Shown: one piece after another, positions 51,626-60,871 of the stretch
How positions within the stretch are numbered: position 1 is the first letter of the stretch
How the letters are laid out: every line of letters starts with the position of its first letter
Origin: Kosakonia sp. SMBL-WEM22
GTDB taxonomy: Bacteria > Pseudomonadota > Gammaproteobacteria > Enterobacterales > Enterobacteriaceae
NCBI RefSeq assembly: GCF_014490785.1
Contig: NZ_CP051488.1
Coordinates: 1,178,001 to 1,242,000, forward strand
DNA: 64,000 bases
Direction: 5' to 3'
Notes under the pieces: model-generated
The model's database searches: none
What the model was told of the DNA's origin: nothing
The model's input: only the letters and a program-made list of their open reading frames with translations
Translations under genes and position numbers: made by a program

Positions 51626-53149
51626 ATGAGCACAATCCGCACGCTGGAGATCCCCAAATGGGGGCTCTCGATGGAAGAGGGGACGCTGGCTCAGTGGCTG
51701 ATTAAGGAGGGGAGCGCCTTCAGCCAGGGGCAGGATATTTGTGAAATTGAAACCAGCAAAATAACCAACGTGCTGGAAGCGCCGTGGGAGGGCGTACTGC
51801 GCCGGTTGCTGGCTCAGCCAGGCGACACGCTGCCGGTTGGCGCGGTGCTGGCGCTTGTGGCTGACGAGCAGGTGAGCGAAAGCGAACTTGACGCTTTTGC
51901 CGCCACCCTTAACAGCGGCGCATCCCAACCCGCGCCAGAGCGCGCACCATCGACACCCGCGCCAGCTGCCTCCGCTCCAGCACCTTCAACACCTGCACCA
52001 GAAAAAAACGCCGCGCAGGATGCGATCCCGGCGGCACTGCGCGGCGAGACTGATGCGGCGCAGGTTAACGCTACGCCACACGCCCTGCGTCTGGCGAAAA
52101 AGCAGGGCATCGACCTGAGTAAGGTGAGTGGTAGCGGGCGCGAAGGGCGTATCTCCGTCGCCGATCTCCAGGCGGCGATTACCGCAGGCGGTGGCAGCGC
52201 CGAGTTACAGCCGCGCGCAGCGGTGAAGGCCAAACCACGTCACACCACCCAGGATGATAGCCAGATTCCGGCAACGCCCATCGCGCGCCGTCTGGCAAGC
52301 CAGCTAGGAATTAACCTGCACGATTGCCGCCGCTCAGGTTCGGCCGGGCGCGTCAGCCGGGCCGATGTGGAAGCGTTAGCCGCGCTGCGCGGTAGCGGTG
52401 AGAAGAGTGTTGCCCGAACAGCGGAACCGGTTGAGGAGCGCGCGGCGTACGATAGCCAGCCGCTCTCCGCCATGCGCCGCACTATCGCCAGCCGTTTGCA
52501 GGAGTCCAAGCGCAACGCGCCCCATTTTCGCCTCGTCAGCGAGGTCGATCTGACGCGCATTCAGGCGCTGCGCCGGGAAGTGAACAGCGCACTGCCGTCG
52601 CTAAAAGTGACGCTCAACGATCTGCTGGTGAAAGCCTGCGCCCAGGCGTTGATGAGCGTGCCGGAGATGAACGTGCAGTATGACGAGGCATCGCAGACCA
52701 TTCGTCGTTTTCACACCGCCGATATTGCCATCGCCGTGGCGCTGCCCGGCGGGCTTTATACGCCGATTCTGCGCGAAGCGAACCGTAAAACGGTAGGTGC
52801 CATCTCCCGGCAACTGCATGAGCTGGTGACACGCACCAAAGCGGGCACGCTGAAAGCGGAGGATTTTCAGGGCGGCACCTTCTGCATCTCAAATCTCGGC
52901 ATGTTTGGCATCCGCCAGTTCGACGCCATTATCAACCCGCCGCAGTGCGCGATTCTGGCGGTGGGGGCTGCGGAGTCCCGCGCGGTGGTGCATGAAGGGC
53001 AGATTGTGCCACGCGAGCGGCTCACCCTGTCATTGTCGTGCGATCACCGCGTGATTGACGGCGCGGTCGGCGCGACCTTTATGCAGCACCTGCAACGCGC
53101 TATCGAAACTCCCTCTCTGATGCTGGTCGAGGAGGCGTGCGGTGAATAA
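51626..53149 (+). CDS. acoC: AcoC, dihydrolipoamide acetyltransferase E2 with two E3-binding domains
   Basis: 507 residues. One lipoyl domain at 1-80 with the lipoylated Lys at about 45 (EIETSKITNVLEAP), a Pro/Ala/Ser linker, then two peripheral-subunit-binding domains at about 148-186 (PHALRLAKKQGIDL) and 214-253 (PIARRLASQLGINL), and a catalytic acetyltransferase domain ending in HRVIDGAVG (His about 474, Asp about 478). Most E2 enzymes have a single such binding domain. Moves the acetyl group to CoA. It overlaps acoD by 8 bases. Confidence 0.95.
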   Translation: MSTIRTLEIPKWGLSMEEGTLAQWLIKEGSAFSQGQDICEIETSKITNVLEAPWEGVLRRLLAQPGDTLPVGAVLALVADEQVSESELDAFAATLNSGASQPAPERAPSTPAPAASAPAPSTPAPEKNAAQDAIPAALRGETDAAQVNATPHALRLAKKQGIDLSKVSGSGREGRISVADLQAAITAGGGSAELQPRAAVKAKPRHTTQDDSQIPATPIARRLASQLGINLHDCRRSGSAGRVSRADVEALAALRGSGEKSVARTAEPVEERAAYDSQPLSAMRRTIASRLQESKRNAPHFRLVSEVDLTRIQALRREVNSALPSLKVTLNDLLVKACAQALMSVPEMNVQYDEASQTIRRFHTADIAIAVALPGGLYTPILREANRKTVGAISRQLHELVTRTKAGTLKAEDFQGGTFCISNLGMFGIRQFDAIINPPQCAILAVGAAESRAVVHEGQIVPRERLTLSLSCDHRVIDGAVGATFMQHLQRAIETPSLMLVEEACGE

Positions 53150-54539
53150 CAGCTTTGATGTGCTGATCATCGGCGGCGGGCCGGGCGGCTACGTCGCCGC
53201 CATCCGCGCCGGGCAGTTAGGCTTGCGCACTGCGCTGGTGGAGAAGACGCATCTTGGCGGTATCTGCCTCAACTGGGGCTGCATCCCGACCAAAGCGATG
53301 CTGCACGGCGCTGAGGTCGGGCATGCCATGCGCCATGCCGATCAACTGGGGTTTAACGTCGGCGAGATCGCGTTTGAGATCCGCCGTCTGGTGGAGTACA
53401 GCCGCTCGGTGTCGCAGCGGCTAACCGACGGCGTCGCTTTCCTGCTGAAAAAGCACAATGTCACGGTGATCAACGGCGAAGGCCGCCTGCTGGAGAAGGG
53501 GCGGGTGGCGGTGCGCGGTATCGACGGCGGCGAGCAGGAGTATCGCGCCGATCACATTATCCTCGCCACCGGTGCGCGTCCGCGCCCATTGCCGGGCATC
53601 GAGGCGGACAAAAGCCATATCTGGACCTACTTCGAAGCGCTCAACCCCGCCGCGCTGCCGCGCTCGCTGCTGGTGATCGGCTCCGGTGCCATCGGCGCGG
53701 AGTTTGCCAGTCTCTATAACGATCTCGGCTGTGAAGTGACGCTGGTAGAGCTGGCGGATCAGATCCTGCCGCTGGAGGATCGCGATGTCTCGGCGCTGGT
53801 GCAGCAGCAGTTTGCGAAGCGCGGAATGCAGATCTTCACCGGGGCGCAGATCCGCTCGGCGACGGTCAACGGCGAGCGCGTCAGTTGCCTGCTGAAAACC
53901 GCCGACGGCGAGCAGACGCTGGAGGTCGATCGCGTACTCTGCGCCGCCGGTATTCAGCCCAATATCGAAAACCTTGGCCTTGAAGCGCTCGGCGTTGAGA
54001 TGGCGCGAGGCTTTATTCAGGTCGACGACCGTGGTCGCACCAACGTCTTTGGCCTCTACGCCATCGGCGATGTCGCGGGCGCACCGTGTCTCGCACACAA
54101 AGCGAGCTATCAGGGCGTGCGCTGCGTTGAGGCGCTCGCCGGGCTGTCCGTCGCGGCACCCGTCAGCCCTGATTTTATTCCCCGCTGCACCTACACCCGG
54201 CCGCAGGTGGCCAGCCTCGGTTTAACCGAAGCGCGCGCGCGTGCCGACGGGCGCGAGATCCGCGTCGGGGTTTTCCCCTACCAGGCCAACGGCAAAGCGC
54301 TGGCCCTTGGCGAACCACAGGGCTTTGTCAAAACCCTGTTCGATGCGCAGAGCGGCGAGTTATTGGGCGCGCATATGGTGGGCAGCGACGTTACGGAGCA
54401 GATTCAGGGATTTGGCATTGCCCATACGCTGGAGGCGACGGAGGAGAGCCTGCACCAGGCGATCTTTGCTCATCCGACCCTTTCTGAAGCGATGCATGAA
54501 GCGATCCTTGCCGCCGACGGGCGCGCGCTGCATCAATGA
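53142..54539 (+). CDS. acoD: AcoD, dihydrolipoyl dehydrogenase E3 of the acetoin complex
   Basis: 465 residues. FAD motif GGGPGGYVAAIRAG at the N-terminus, redox disulfide in GGICLNWGCIPTK (about residues 40-47), NAD motif GSGAIGAEFASLY near 182, and the catalytic His-Glu in AHPTLSEAMHEA at the C-terminus. Reoxidises dihydrolipoyl-AcoC with NAD. The start is GTG at 53142, inside the end of acoC, with GAGGAGG just upstream. Confidence 0.95.
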   Translation: MNNSFDVLIIGGGPGGYVAAIRAGQLGLRTALVEKTHLGGICLNWGCIPTKAMLHGAEVGHAMRHADQLGFNVGEIAFEIRRLVEYSRSVSQRLTDGVAFLLKKHNVTVINGEGRLLEKGRVAVRGIDGGEQEYRADHIILATGARPRPLPGIEADKSHIWTYFEALNPAALPRSLLVIGSGAIGAEFASLYNDLGCEVTLVELADQILPLEDRDVSALVQQQFAKRGMQIFTGAQIRSATVNGERVSCLLKTADGEQTLEVDRVLCAAGIQPNIENLGLEALGVEMARGFIQVDDRGRTNVFGLYAIGDVAGAPCLAHKASYQGVRCVEALAGLSVAAPVSPDFIPRCTYTRPQVASLGLTEARARADGREIRVGVFPYQANGKALALGEPQGFVKTLFDAQSGELLGAHMVGSDVTEQIQGFGIAHTLEATEESLHQAIFAHPTLSEAMHEAILAADGRALHQ

Positions 54540-54608
54540 ATACGTAGTGAAGTTTGCCGCGACACTCTGTTGCGGCGCAGGTGTAAATCAAACCATAAGA
54601 GAGAAAGT

Positions 54609-55388
54609 ATGACGATTGATAATAAAGTGGCGCTGGTCACCGGCGCAGGCCAGGGAATTGGACGTGGGATTGCGCTTCGCCTTGCGAAAGAGGGGGCGTC
54701 GCTGATGCTGGTGGATATGAACGCCGCCAACCTCGAGGCGGTGGCGAAAGAGGTGCAGGCGCTGGGGCGTAAAGTGGCGACCTTTGTCGCCGATATTTCA
54801 CAACGCGATCAGGTCTATGCGGCTGTCGATCACGCTGAAGAGGCGCTGGGCGGCTTTGACATTATCGTCAATAACGCCGGTATCGCGCAGGTGCAGCCGC
54901 TTGCCGATGTCACCCCGGAAGAGGTGGATCGCATTATGCGCATCAACGTGCAGGGGACATTGTGGGGCATTCAGGCGGCGGCGAAGAAGTTTATCGATCG
55001 TCAGCAGAAGGGAAAAATCATCAACGCCTGCTCGATTGCCGGGCATGATGGTTTCGCGCTGCTGGGCATCTACTCGGCGACCAAATTCGCCGTTCGCGCC
55101 TTAACCCAGACGGCGGCAAAAGAGTATGCCAGCCGCGGTATTACCGTTAACGCCTACTGCCCGGGGATTGTCGGCACCGGCATGTGGGAGGAGATTGACC
55201 GCCGCTTCTCCGATATCACCGGCGCGCCGCTGGGAGAGACCTATAAGAAGTATGTTGAGGGCATTGCGCTGGGCCGCGCGGAGACACCGGACGATGTGGC
55301 CGGGCTGGTGGCCTACCTCGCCGGGCCGGATTCCGACTATGTAACCGGACAGGCGATCCTGATTGATGGCGGGCTGGTCTACCGTTAA
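54609..55388 (+). CDS. Acetoin/diacetyl reductase or 2,3-butanediol dehydrogenase (SDR)
   Basis: 259 residues. Short-chain dehydrogenase: cofactor motif TGAGQGIGRG at the N-terminus, NNAG near residue 90, catalytic Ser in CSIAGHDG and Tyr-Lys in YSATK, PGIVGTGMW, and IDGGLVYR at the end. Closest by memory to Klebsiella BudC/ButA. It interconverts diacetyl, acetoin and 2,3-butanediol with NAD(H). It lies 69 bases after acoD on the same strand, so the cluster may use both acetoin and 2,3-butanediol. AGAGAG precedes the ATG. Confidence 0.85.
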   Translation: MTIDNKVALVTGAGQGIGRGIALRLAKEGASLMLVDMNAANLEAVAKEVQALGRKVATFVADISQRDQVYAAVDHAEEALGGFDIIVNNAGIAQVQPLADVTPEEVDRIMRINVQGTLWGIQAAAKKFIDRQQKGKIINACSIAGHDGFALLGIYSATKFAVRALTQTAAKEYASRGITVNAYCPGIVGTGMWEEIDRRFSDITGAPLGETYKKYVEGIALGRAETPDDVAGLVAYLAGPDSDYVTGQAILIDGGLVYR

Positions 55389-55398
55389 GGCCAGGCAA

Positions 55399-55433
55399 GT
55401 GACGCTTTCGTCTGACGAAGGCGTCATTTTCAC
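55399..55433 (+). terminator. Terminator of the aco operon
   Basis: TGACGC with inner TTCG pairs with CGAA and GCGTCA, followed by TTTT. It lies between the convergent SDR gene and treR. Confidence 0.55.
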
Positions 55434-55439
55434 TGCCCG

Positions 55440-56387
55440 CTACTGGAAGGTGCAGGGGATAACAATATGCTCTTGCGTACGCGTTCCGTGCAGCATCTCC
55501 AGCAGCAGCTGCGAGGCTTTCAGCCCCGCCTGCTGGTAGCCCATTTTAACGCTCAACACATCGGGCTGCAGGAAGGTCATCAGCGGCGTGCTGCCAATAC
55601 TGCCGACTTTAATCTTCCACCCCTGCTGCTGAATATATTTAATCGCGCCCATGGCGATGGTGTCAGAGGCGCAAATCAGCGCGCCGCTCTCGGCAGTAAG
55701 CAACCCTTTCGCCAGGTCGTAACCGCTCTGATAGCTCAAATCGCCGAGCGCCGCGTGCGGCGTCATGCCAAACGCTTCACACCGCTCAAGGTAGGTTTGG
55801 TAACGGATATTCCCGGTAGTGGGATCGTTAGTGGTGACACCGATATAGGCCACGCTGCGATGGCCCTCGTCGCGCATCTTCTCCATCAGCACATTGACCG
55901 CGCCGACGTTATCGTAGACCACCGACGCCACCTCCGGCAGGGCGCTGGAGATGAGCACCAGCTTATCTTTCCAGCCCTTTACCAGGTGCTTATCGACGCC
56001 GGAAAAACCGAACAGGATCACCCCTTCGACATTGCGCTGCGCCAGGACATTAAGGTGCGCGGCAAGCAGGGTGGGATCGAGCAGGCTCTCCATTAAAATC
56101 GCATCATATTCATGCTGATAGATCTGCGGAAGAATGGCGCGAATGGCCTGATTCTCTGAGGCGGAATCAAGACGCGTGACAATCACGCCGATGATCTTTT
56201 CCCGCTGCGAGCGCAGCGCCTGAGCGGCTTTCGACGGCGTGTAACCCTGCTCTTTGATAATCGCTTCAACGCGTTCACGGGTCGCTTTCTTCACTTTATC
56301 GCTGTTGTTGATCACCAGCGAGACCGTGGACTTTCCGACGCCGCACAGTTTGGCGATGTCGTTTAACGTTAGCTTTTTATCACTCAT
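55440..56387 (-). CDS. treR: TreR, LacI-family repressor of trehalose genes
   Basis: 315 residues, the same length as E. coli TreR. LacI helix-turn-helix at about 6-27 (LNDIAKLCGVGKSTVSLVIN), hinge helix TPSKAAQALRS, then a periplasmic-binding-protein-like core with IIGVIVTRLDSASENQAIR and GLKASQLLLEMLHG. E. coli TreR responds to trehalose 6-phosphate. Here it is divergent from treBC; in E. coli treR is upstream of treBC on the same strand. AGGAGG lies 11 bases from the ATG; an extended -10 (TGCTAGTAT on the reverse strand, about 56422-56429) is plausible. Confidence 0.87.
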   Translation of the reverse strand: MSDKKLTLNDIAKLCGVGKSTVSLVINNSDKVKKATRERVEAIIKEQGYTPSKAAQALRSQREKIIGVIVTRLDSASENQAIRAILPQIYQHEYDAILMESLLDPTLLAAHLNVLAQRNVEGVILFGFSGVDKHLVKGWKDKLVLISSALPEVASVVYDNVGAVNVLMEKMRDEGHRSVAYIGVTTNDPTTGNIRYQTYLERCEAFGMTPHAALGDLSYQSGYDLAKGLLTAESGALICASDTIAMGAIKYIQQQGWKIKVGSIGSTPLMTFLQPDVLSVKMGYQQAGLKASQLLLEMLHGTRTQEHIVIPCTFQ

Positions 56388-56483
56388 ACCCGCACGGGCC
56401 TCCTGAAGATCGGACCCGGCGATACTAGCATTAATGAATCCCCTAAGGCACCTCTCTGTGCCGCTGCGTTTTACCGTTTATTT

Positions 56484-56515
56484 TGTGATCGTCTGCTAAA
56501 ATTGGAACGTTCCAA
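56484..56515. promoter_or_regulatory. treR-treB operator and CRP-like half site
   Basis: TTGGAACGTTCCAA (56502-56515) is a perfect 14-base palindrome of the LacI-family type, and the core GGAACGTTCC resembles the E. coli TreR box. TAAAAT (56497-56502) just before it is a plausible -10 for treB. TGTGA at 56484-56488 with a poor right half may be a CRP site. Confidence 0.7.
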
Positions 56516-56630
56516 CTAGGCGGATGGGTAGGTTGCCGCTATGGTCTCTATCGCTCGGTTCAGAGTAAGAGTTTTTACGAAAAGTTGTAATAACAACAGC
56601 TCACTCATCAAACCTGCTGGAAGAGAAAAG

Positions 56631-58052
56631 ATGGCGATAAAAAGTAACCCCCAGGATATTGATAAACTTATTGAATTGGTCGGCGGCAAAGAGAACGTTG
56701 CAACCGTCAGTCACTGTATTACCCGTTTACGTTTTGTGCTTAACGATCCGAAAAAAGCCAAACCCGCCGAGATTGAAAAACTGCCGATGGTGAAGGGCTG
56801 CTTTACCAACGCCGGGCAGTTTCAGGTGGTGATTGGCACCGATGTCGGCGACTGGTATCAACTGCTGTTGCAGCATACGCAGGTGAGCGGCACCGACAAA
56901 GAGAGTGCCAAGCGCGTGGCGCGGCAGAATATGAAGTGGCATGAGAGCCTCATCTCCCACTTTGCGGAGATCTTCTTTCCGCTGCTGCCAGCGCTGATCA
57001 GCGGCGGTCTGATCCTCGGTTTCCGCAATCTGATTGGCGATCTGCCGCTGTTTAACGACGCGCCGCTTACCGAAGCGTCGCCGGTGTGGAAAAGCATCTA
57101 CGACTTCTTATGGCTGATTGGCGAAGCGATCTTCTTCTACATTCCGGTCGGTATCTGCTGGTCGGTAGTGAAGAAGATGGGCGGCACGCCGATCCTCGGC
57201 ATTGTGCTGGGGATTACGCTGGTCTCTCCGCAGCTGATGAACGCCTATCTGCTCGGGCAGCAGACGCCGGAGGTGTGGAACTTTGGCTGGTTCTCCATCG
57301 ATAAAGTGGGCTACCAGTCGCAGGTTATTCCGTCGATTCTGGCCGGTTTGACGCTGGCGTGGATTGAGCTGAAGCTTAAACGCATCGTGCCGGATTACCT
57401 GACGCTGGTAGTCGTACCGGTGCTCTCGCTGCTGATTGCGGTGTTCCTTGCGCACACCATCATCGGGCCGTTCGGCCGTGTGGTGGGTAACGGCATCGCC
57501 TGGGGCGTTAGCCATCTGATGACCGGGCCGTTCGCGCCAATTGGCTCGGCGCTGTTTGGCTTCCTCTATGCGCCGCTGGTGATCACCGGGGTGCATCAGA
57601 CCACGCTGGCAGTTGACCTGCAACTGATTCAGAACCTCGGCGGCACGCCGGTCTGGCCAATTATCGCCCTCTCTAACATTGCACAGGGTTCCGCAGTCGT
57701 CGGCATTATTCTCGTGAGCAAGAAGGTTAACGAACGGGAGATCTCAGTGCCCGCCGCCATCTCGGCCTATCTAGGCGTGACGGAACCGGCAATGTACGGC
57801 ATCAACATGAAGTATCGCTTCCCGATGCTCTGCGGCATGGTCGGCGGTGCCTGCGCCGGGCTGATTTGTGGGCTGAGCGGCGTGATGGCGAATGGCATTG
57901 GCGTCGGCGGCTTACCGGCGATCCTCTCGGTGAAAACCCAATACTGGTCGATTTATGGTTTGGCGATGCTGGTAGCGATTGTGATCCCGCTCGTGCTGAC
58001 CACGGTTATCTATAAACGTAAGCAGGCAGCGGGCAAGCTGCTGGTGGTGTGA
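56631..58052 (+). CDS. treB: TreB, trehalose-specific PTS enzyme IIBC
   Basis: 473 residues, as in E. coli. N-terminal IIB domain with the phosphorylated Cys at about residue 29 (TVSHCITRLRF), then a ten-helix IIC domain (SHFAEIFFPLLPALISGG, VITGVHQTTLA, GVTEPAMYGIN). Imports trehalose as trehalose 6-phosphate. No IIA domain is present, so the general glucose IIA (Crr) supplies phosphate. I use the ATG at 56631, with GGAAGAG upstream; an earlier in-frame ATG at 56541 adds a non-conserved leader. Confidence 0.95.
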   Translation: MAIKSNPQDIDKLIELVGGKENVATVSHCITRLRFVLNDPKKAKPAEIEKLPMVKGCFTNAGQFQVVIGTDVGDWYQLLLQHTQVSGTDKESAKRVARQNMKWHESLISHFAEIFFPLLPALISGGLILGFRNLIGDLPLFNDAPLTEASPVWKSIYDFLWLIGEAIFFYIPVGICWSVVKKMGGTPILGIVLGITLVSPQLMNAYLLGQQTPEVWNFGWFSIDKVGYQSQVIPSILAGLTLAWIELKLKRIVPDYLTLVVVPVLSLLIAVFLAHTIIGPFGRVVGNGIAWGVSHLMTGPFAPIGSALFGFLYAPLVITGVHQTTLAVDLQLIQNLGGTPVWPIIALSNIAQGSAVVGIILVSKKVNEREISVPAAISAYLGVTEPAMYGINMKYRFPMLCGMVGGACAGLICGLSGVMANGIGVGGLPAILSVKTQYWSIYGLAMLVAIVIPLVLTTVIYKRKQAAGKLLVV

Positions 58053-58068
58053 AAAAGGGATCGATGCA

Positions 58069-59733
58069 ATGAGCAAACGTAATGTTCCGTGGTGGCAAAA
58101 CGGCGTGATTTACCAGATCTACCCGCGCAGTTTTCAGGACAGTACCGGTAATGGCCTCGGCGATCTTCAGGGCATTGTGCGTCGCCTTGACTACCTGCAG
58201 TGGCTCGGTGTGAGCGCCATCTGGCTAACGCCGGTTTACCTCTCGCCGCAGGTGGATAACGGCTATGACGTGGCGGATTACTACGCCATCGATCCGCTGT
58301 TTGGCACCATGGCTGATTTTGAGGCGCTGGTTGACGCCGCCCATCAGCGCGGCATTAAGATGGTGATGGATATGGTGTTTAACCATACCTCCACGGAGCA
58401 TGCGTGGTTCAAAGCCGCTGCCAGCGACCGTAACAGCCCTTGGCGCAACTTCTATATCTGGCGCGACGGCAAAGAGGGTCGGCTGCCTAATAACTGGCAC
58501 TCCAAGTTTGGCGGCAGCGCCTGGTGCTGGCATGAGGAGACGCAGCAGTATTATCTGCACTCCTTCTCTGCCCAGCAGGCGGATCTCAACTGGGAGAACC
58601 CGGAAGTGCGCAACGCCCTGAAGGCGGTCTGCCACTTCTGGGCCGATAAGGGCGTTGACGGGCTGCGGCTTGATGTCATCAACCTGGTCTCCAAGCACCC
58701 CGATTTGCCGGATGATGATGAGGGGGACGGTCGTCGTTTCTACACCGACGGCCCGGCGATTCACGACTTTCTTGAAGAGATGAGCCGTGACGTCTTTCAG
58801 CCGCGCGGGTTAATGACGGTGGGCGAAATGTCCTCCACCCGGCTTGAGCACTGCCAGCGCTATGCGCGGCTGGATGGCAAAGAGCTGTCGATGACCTTTA
58901 ACTTTCATCACCTGAAAATCGACTATCCGCAGGGTGAAAAGTGGCGGCTTGCACCACCGGATCGGGTGGCCCTGAAACGCATCTTCGCCGAATGGCAGCG
59001 CGGGATGCACAAACTGGCGTGGAACGCGCTCTTCTGGTGTAACCACGATCAGCCGCGCATCGTTTCCCGGCTGGGTGATGATGGGGCGTTGCGCACCGTT
59101 TCGGCGAAAATGCTGGCGATGGTGCTCCACGGCATGCAGGGCACGCCCTATATTTTCCAGGGCGAAGAGATTGGCATGACCAATCCGCACTTCAGCCGCA
59201 TCGATCAATACCGCGATGTCGAAAGCCTGAATATGTTCAAAATCCTGCGCCTGCATCAGGATGAAAAGGATGTGCTGGCGGTGCTGGCGCATAAATCCCG
59301 CGATAACGGCAGAACGCCGGTGCAGTGGGATGACAGCGCGAACGCTGGCTTTACCGATGGCGAAAGCTGGATTGAGGTCGCGGATAACTACCGGCAGATC
59401 AACGTAGTCAGTGAGATGGCTGATAGCGATTCGGTGCTGCACACCTATCGGGAACTTATCTCCCTGCGCAAAACCCTGCCGGTGCTCACCTTTGGCGACT
59501 ATCAGGATCTCGATCCCGATTCGCCCGCGAGCTGGTGCTATCAGCGGCAGGATGAGGAGCAAACCCTGCGGGTGGTTGCCAATCTCAGCGGCGATCCGCT
59601 GGCGCTGAATGAAGCATGTTTACCCCGTGAGGCGGGCTGGCGTCTGCTCTATAGCAACTACGCTGATGGCACGCAGCTGCCCGCCACCGGCACGCTCAGA
59701 CCCTATGAGTGCGGCTGGTGGCTGCGGGAGTAA
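58069..59733 (+). CDS. treC: TreC, trehalose-6-phosphate hydrolase
   Basis: 554 residues (E. coli 551). GH13 alpha-amylase-type barrel: WWQNGVIYQIYPRSFQD at the start, region I MVFNHTS, catalytic Asp in GLRLDVINL (about 200), catalytic Glu in VGEMSSTR (about 255), and WCNHDQPR with the conserved His-Asp. Splits trehalose 6-phosphate to glucose and glucose 6-phosphate. It lies 16 bases after treB. Confidence 0.96.
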   Translation: MSKRNVPWWQNGVIYQIYPRSFQDSTGNGLGDLQGIVRRLDYLQWLGVSAIWLTPVYLSPQVDNGYDVADYYAIDPLFGTMADFEALVDAAHQRGIKMVMDMVFNHTSTEHAWFKAAASDRNSPWRNFYIWRDGKEGRLPNNWHSKFGGSAWCWHEETQQYYLHSFSAQQADLNWENPEVRNALKAVCHFWADKGVDGLRLDVINLVSKHPDLPDDDEGDGRRFYTDGPAIHDFLEEMSRDVFQPRGLMTVGEMSSTRLEHCQRYARLDGKELSMTFNFHHLKIDYPQGEKWRLAPPDRVALKRIFAEWQRGMHKLAWNALFWCNHDQPRIVSRLGDDGALRTVSAKMLAMVLHGMQGTPYIFQGEEIGMTNPHFSRIDQYRDVESLNMFKILRLHQDEKDVLAVLAHKSRDNGRTPVQWDDSANAGFTDGESWIEVADNYRQINVVSEMADSDSVLHTYRELISLRKTLPVLTFGDYQDLDPDSPASWCYQRQDEEQTLRVVANLSGDPLALNEACLPREAGWRLLYSNYADGTQLPATGTLRPYECGWWLRE

Positions 59734-59742
59734 GTTAGCGCG

Positions 59743-60162
59743 TTATTTCCCGGCGGGGGTGTAGCGCAGATACCCGGCGACGCCGCTGTTCTCGCCGCCA
59801 TCCGAGGGGTGATTTACCCCTTCGGAGACCGGGATTTCGGCGAAGTCGAACGGAGATACGCCTTCAATGCAGGCCGCGTTAACGCCATATTGATCGGGGT
59901 TGGAGCGGCGCTGGTGGAAGGTGTAGATGCCACACACCGAGCAGAAGAAGTGAACCGCGACGCCGGTGTTAAAGCGGTACTCGGTAAGCTTCTCTCTGCC
60001 CTGAATAATATCAATGCCTGACAGCGGCGCGGTAACTGCCACCGCGCCGCGCATCCGGCAGTAGGAGCAGTTGCAGCGCCGCGCATTATTAAAGCCGTCG
60101 AGTAGCGTCACGTTAAACACCACCGCGCCGCAGTGGCACTGCCCCCGTTTTTTCTCACTCAT
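59743..60162 (-). CDS. GFA/CENP-V-type zinc protein
   Basis: 139 residues. Zinc-binding cysteines as in the glutathione-dependent formaldehyde-activating (GFA/CENP-V) fold: GQCHCGAV near the N-terminus, CNCSYCRMRG, and CSVCGIYTFHQRR. Family members have been called S-hydroxymethylglutathione synthases, but most have no proven activity, so I give no substrate. The ATG at 60162 has GGAGAG upstream; a longer frame is not conserved. It is convergent with treC at a 9-base gap and divergent from the next gene. Confidence 0.85.
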   Translation of the reverse strand: MSEKKRGQCHCGAVVFNVTLLDGFNNARRCNCSYCRMRGAVAVTAPLSGIDIIQGREKLTEYRFNTGVAVHFFCSVCGIYTFHQRRSNPDQYGVNAACIEGVSPFDFAEIPVSEGVNHPSDGGENSGVAGYLRYTPAGK

Positions 60163-60274
60163 CTCATCTCTCCAGCCGGTAACGGTACTCTCAACCATAG
60201 CCTTTTTTGGTGATACCGGAAGCGTCGCGCAAGCGTGTAGAATCCCTGCACCTACCGCCCTGAGACTCAGCACT

Positions 60275-60868
60275 ATGCGTAATCCCTTCATTTTATTAAC
60301 ACTCCTTGTTTCGACGTCCGGTATGGCCGCCTCGCTGCACTCCGGCATTTACGAATCGTTGAAGCTTGCGGTCTCGCCGCAGGGAAAAATAACCGGTTAC
60401 TACAGCGAAACGCTCGGTGTGGGCGTGACGCGCACCTGCGCTTTTTCGCTGGCGGGAGAGGTGTCGGCAAAGGGCGATGCGAAAATCGCGTCCTGGTCAT
60501 CTGAGGTCATGCCGGGGCATCTGGCGGCGACAGCCGACGGCGTGACGCTCACCGTGCCCGGCGGGCAGTCCCATGACGGCTGCGTCAATGCTATGTTGCC
60601 GATGATTAATGATGGCCTGCCGCTGAGTAAAACCCGCGACACTGCCTGGCAGTCGCTGGCGCAGGTGCGCACCGAACGGCTCTACTTCTACCGCCAGCCT
60701 GATGAGAAGACGCGGCGAAAGGCCTTTGTTGTGCAGGATGATGTGGTCGGCGTGCAGCAAACCCAGGGAGAGTGGACGCAGGTTGAGTATGTCAATGACG
60801 AAGGCAAAAGCACCACCGGCTGGGTGAAAAGCGAGGCCCTCGCCCCGCTGATGCCGCCCGCCTCCTGA
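60275..60868 (+). CDS. Secreted protein with C-terminal SH3-like domain, function unknown
   Basis: 197 residues. Signal peptide MRNPFILLTLLVSTSGMAAS, about 19 residues, so the mature protein is probably periplasmic. The middle (about 25-115) is a beta-rich region I do not recognise. Residues about 130-185 (TERLYFYRQPDE ... QGEWTQVEYVNDEG ... GWVKSEALAPL) look like a bacterial SH3 domain, which often binds peptidoglycan. Divergent from the GFA-type gene and convergent with the MocR gene at 3 bases. A longer upstream frame is spurious. Confidence 0.8.
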   Translation: MRNPFILLTLLVSTSGMAASLHSGIYESLKLAVSPQGKITGYYSETLGVGVTRTCAFSLAGEVSAKGDAKIASWSSEVMPGHLAATADGVTLTVPGGQSHDGCVNAMLPMINDGLPLSKTRDTAWQSLAQVRTERLYFYRQPDEKTRRKAFVVQDDVVGVQQTQGEWTQVEYVNDEGKSTTGWVKSEALAPLMPPAS

Positions 60869-60871
60869 TGC

